In this document: piece after piece, positions 6,607 to 7,326 of the stretch
Layout: the number at the start of each line of letters is the position of its first letter
Position numbering within the stretch: position 1 is the stretch's first letter
NCBI GenBank assembly: GCA_030037185.1
Contig: JASHRR010000749.1
Span: 1-7,326, forward strand
Source: Xanthobacteraceae bacterium
Lineage (GTDB): Bacteria; Pseudomonadota; Alphaproteobacteria; Rhizobiales; Xanthobacteraceae
DNA: 7,326 nt
Direction: 5' to 3'
Program-made: the position numbers and the translations under genes
Notes under the pieces: model-generated
Seen by the model: only the letters and a program-made list of their open reading frames with translations
The model's database searches: none
What the model was told of the DNA's origin: nothing

Positions 6607-7014
6607 CTACCCATTCTCTGGCTGAAAATTCATCGCAATCCCGTTGATGCAATACCGCAAATGGGTCGGCGGCGGGCCGTCGTCAAAGACATGGCCGAGA
6701 TGGCTGCCGCACCGGCTGCAGTGGACTTCCGTGCGGGTCATCCCATAGTTCGTGTCGTTGGAAGTCTCGATCGCGCCTTCCTCGGGATCGTTGAAGCTCG
6801 GCCAGCCCGTACCGCTATCGAATTTCTTGTTCGACACGAACAGGGTCTGGCCGCACCCGGCGCACGTGAAGGCGCCGTGACGTTTTTCGTAATTGAGCGC
6901 GCAGCTCCCGGGCGGCTCGGTGCCGTGCTGGCGCATGATCCGGTACTGCTCCGGCGTGAGTAGCCGCCGCCATTCCTCGTCGGTATGGGTGACGGCGTAG
7001 GGCTTGGCGTCCAT
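6607..7014 (-). CDS. msrB: Peptide-methionine (R)-S-oxide reductase MsrB
   Basis: A 135-residue enzyme that reduces methionine-R-sulfoxide in proteins using thioredoxin, here without an export signal, so cytoplasmic. The zinc site is formed by two CxxC pairs, C51/C54 (FTCAGCGQTLF) and C99/C102 (VHCSRCGSHLGHVF). The substrate-binding GWPSF box is at 70-74. The catalytic Cys is C122 in LRYCINGIAMNF. At the position where many MsrB proteins carry the resolving Cys (KFDSGCGW), this one has Thr69 (KFDSGTGW). Cys38 in EPPGSCALNYEKR may take over, as N-terminal recycling cysteines do in some MsrBs. The length is normal for a stand-alone MsrB. The ATG start is preceded by AAGGAG 6 nt upstream. It is divergent from the fumarase-type gene and convergent with DUF3617. 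Confidence 0.96.
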   Translation of the reverse strand: MDAKPYAVTHTDEEWRRLLTPEQYRIMRQHGTEPPGSCALNYEKRHGAFTCAGCGQTLFVSNKKFDSGTGWPSFNDPEEGAIETSNDTNYGMTRTEVHCSRCGSHLGHVFDDGPPPTHLRYCINGIAMNFQPENG

Positions 7015-7046
7015 GATCGCTCCTTAATGCTCCGTCATGACATGAT

Positions 7047-7074
7047 ATTTTGTTGCCCAGCCCCTTGCGGTCAA
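7047..7074 (-). promoter_or_regulatory. Candidate promoter for msrB
   Basis: On the minus strand TTGACC (7074-7069) and CAAAAT (7052-7047) are 16 bp apart, matching consensus at 5/6 and 4/6 positions and placing transcription start about 25 nt before the msrB ATG. A short inverted repeat TCATG-A-CATGA at 7035-7045 lies just downstream, near the expected start of transcription, and could be a regulator site. Confidence 0.4.
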
Positions 7075-7121
7075 CCCACCCCGCTGCCAAAGCGAAAAAA
7101 GGGCTGCATTGGAGACAATCC

Positions 7122-7326
7122 ATGATTCCCCTGTCATCGCTGCAACGTACGGCGGAGGAACTGATGGCGAAGGCTGCCATCGAGATCCCCGACGACTATC
7201 TCGCCGGGCTGCGCCGCGCCGCCGACACTGAGAAAGGCGATCTCTCGGCGTTTGTCCTCAGGGCTATGCTGGAAAACTATGAGGCCGCCAAGCACGACCG
7301 CCGCGCCATGTGCGGCGATACCGGCG
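7122..7326 (+). CDS. Class I fumarate hydratase / L-tartrate dehydratase alpha-type protein, N-terminus (3' end outside window)
   Basis: The first 68 codons of an Fe-S hydro-lyase. Class I fumarases convert fumarate and malate; tartrate dehydratase converts L-tartrate to oxaloacetate with the same fold. Visible hallmarks are EIPDDYLAGLRRAA followed by EKGDLSAFVLRAMLENYEAA and DRRAMCGDTG. C64 in the last motif is the first expected ligand of the [4Fe-4S] cluster. The start ATG has GGAG about 8 nt upstream. The fragment cannot distinguish a stand-alone fumarase from a TtdA-like alpha subunit followed by a beta subunit; that needs sequence beyond the window. It is divergent from msrB with a 107-bp gap. 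Confidence 0.85.
   Translation, partial: MIPLSSLQRTAEELMAKAAIEIPDDYLAGLRRAADTEKGDLSAFVLRAMLENYEAAKHDRRAMCGDTG

Overview
The window looks like chromosomal DNA of a high-GC Gram-negative proteobacterium, most likely an alphaproteobacterium of the Hyphomicrobiales (Bradyrhizobium-like). This rests on gene style: an RND pump with a membrane-anchored adaptor, an msrB beside an Fe-S fumarase/tartrate dehydratase, and an integrase relic of a type I associate with that group. It is inference; no taxonomic search was possible.

Layout. (1) 1-2936, plus strand: the 3' half of an RND efflux permease gene and its periplasmic adaptor, joined by an ATGA overlap. No outer-membrane channel gene follows; only a 41-codon ORF, again with an ATGA overlap, sits before the convergent neighbour. 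(2) 2966-5216, minus strand: a two-gene unit made of a DUF925/NTP_transf_6 nucleotidyltransferase-like gene and an FAD-dependent aromatic-hydroxylase-type monooxygenase, joined by a GTGA overlap. The monooxygenase reading frame is broken near 4283, and the break is itself an ATGA stop/start overlap. It is either a pseudogene or a two-piece enzyme. (3) About 5217-6004: no intact gene. It holds the leader and probable promoter of the minus-strand unit, a decayed tyrosine-integrase gene (about 5504-5917, minus) that is visible only when three reading frames are stitched together, and a strong plus-strand intrinsic terminator. (4) 6112-6597, plus: a secreted DUF3617 protein. (5) 6607-7014, minus: msrB, convergent with DUF3617. 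(6) 7122 to the end, plus: the first 68 codons of a class I fumarate hydratase/L-tartrate dehydratase alpha-type gene, divergent from msrB.

How it fits together. The pump genes form a drug or solvent export unit that would need an outer-membrane partner encoded elsewhere. The nucleotidyltransferase/monooxygenase pair next to an integrase relic looks like a small acquired cassette that has lost mobility. The right-hand genes look like ordinary chromosomal housekeeping and envelope functions. I found no CRISPR array, intact mobile element, tRNA or rRNA. The most informative hidden item is the integrase relic, in which every catalytic position I could place is lost, including an amber codon exactly where the nucleophilic tyrosine should be.
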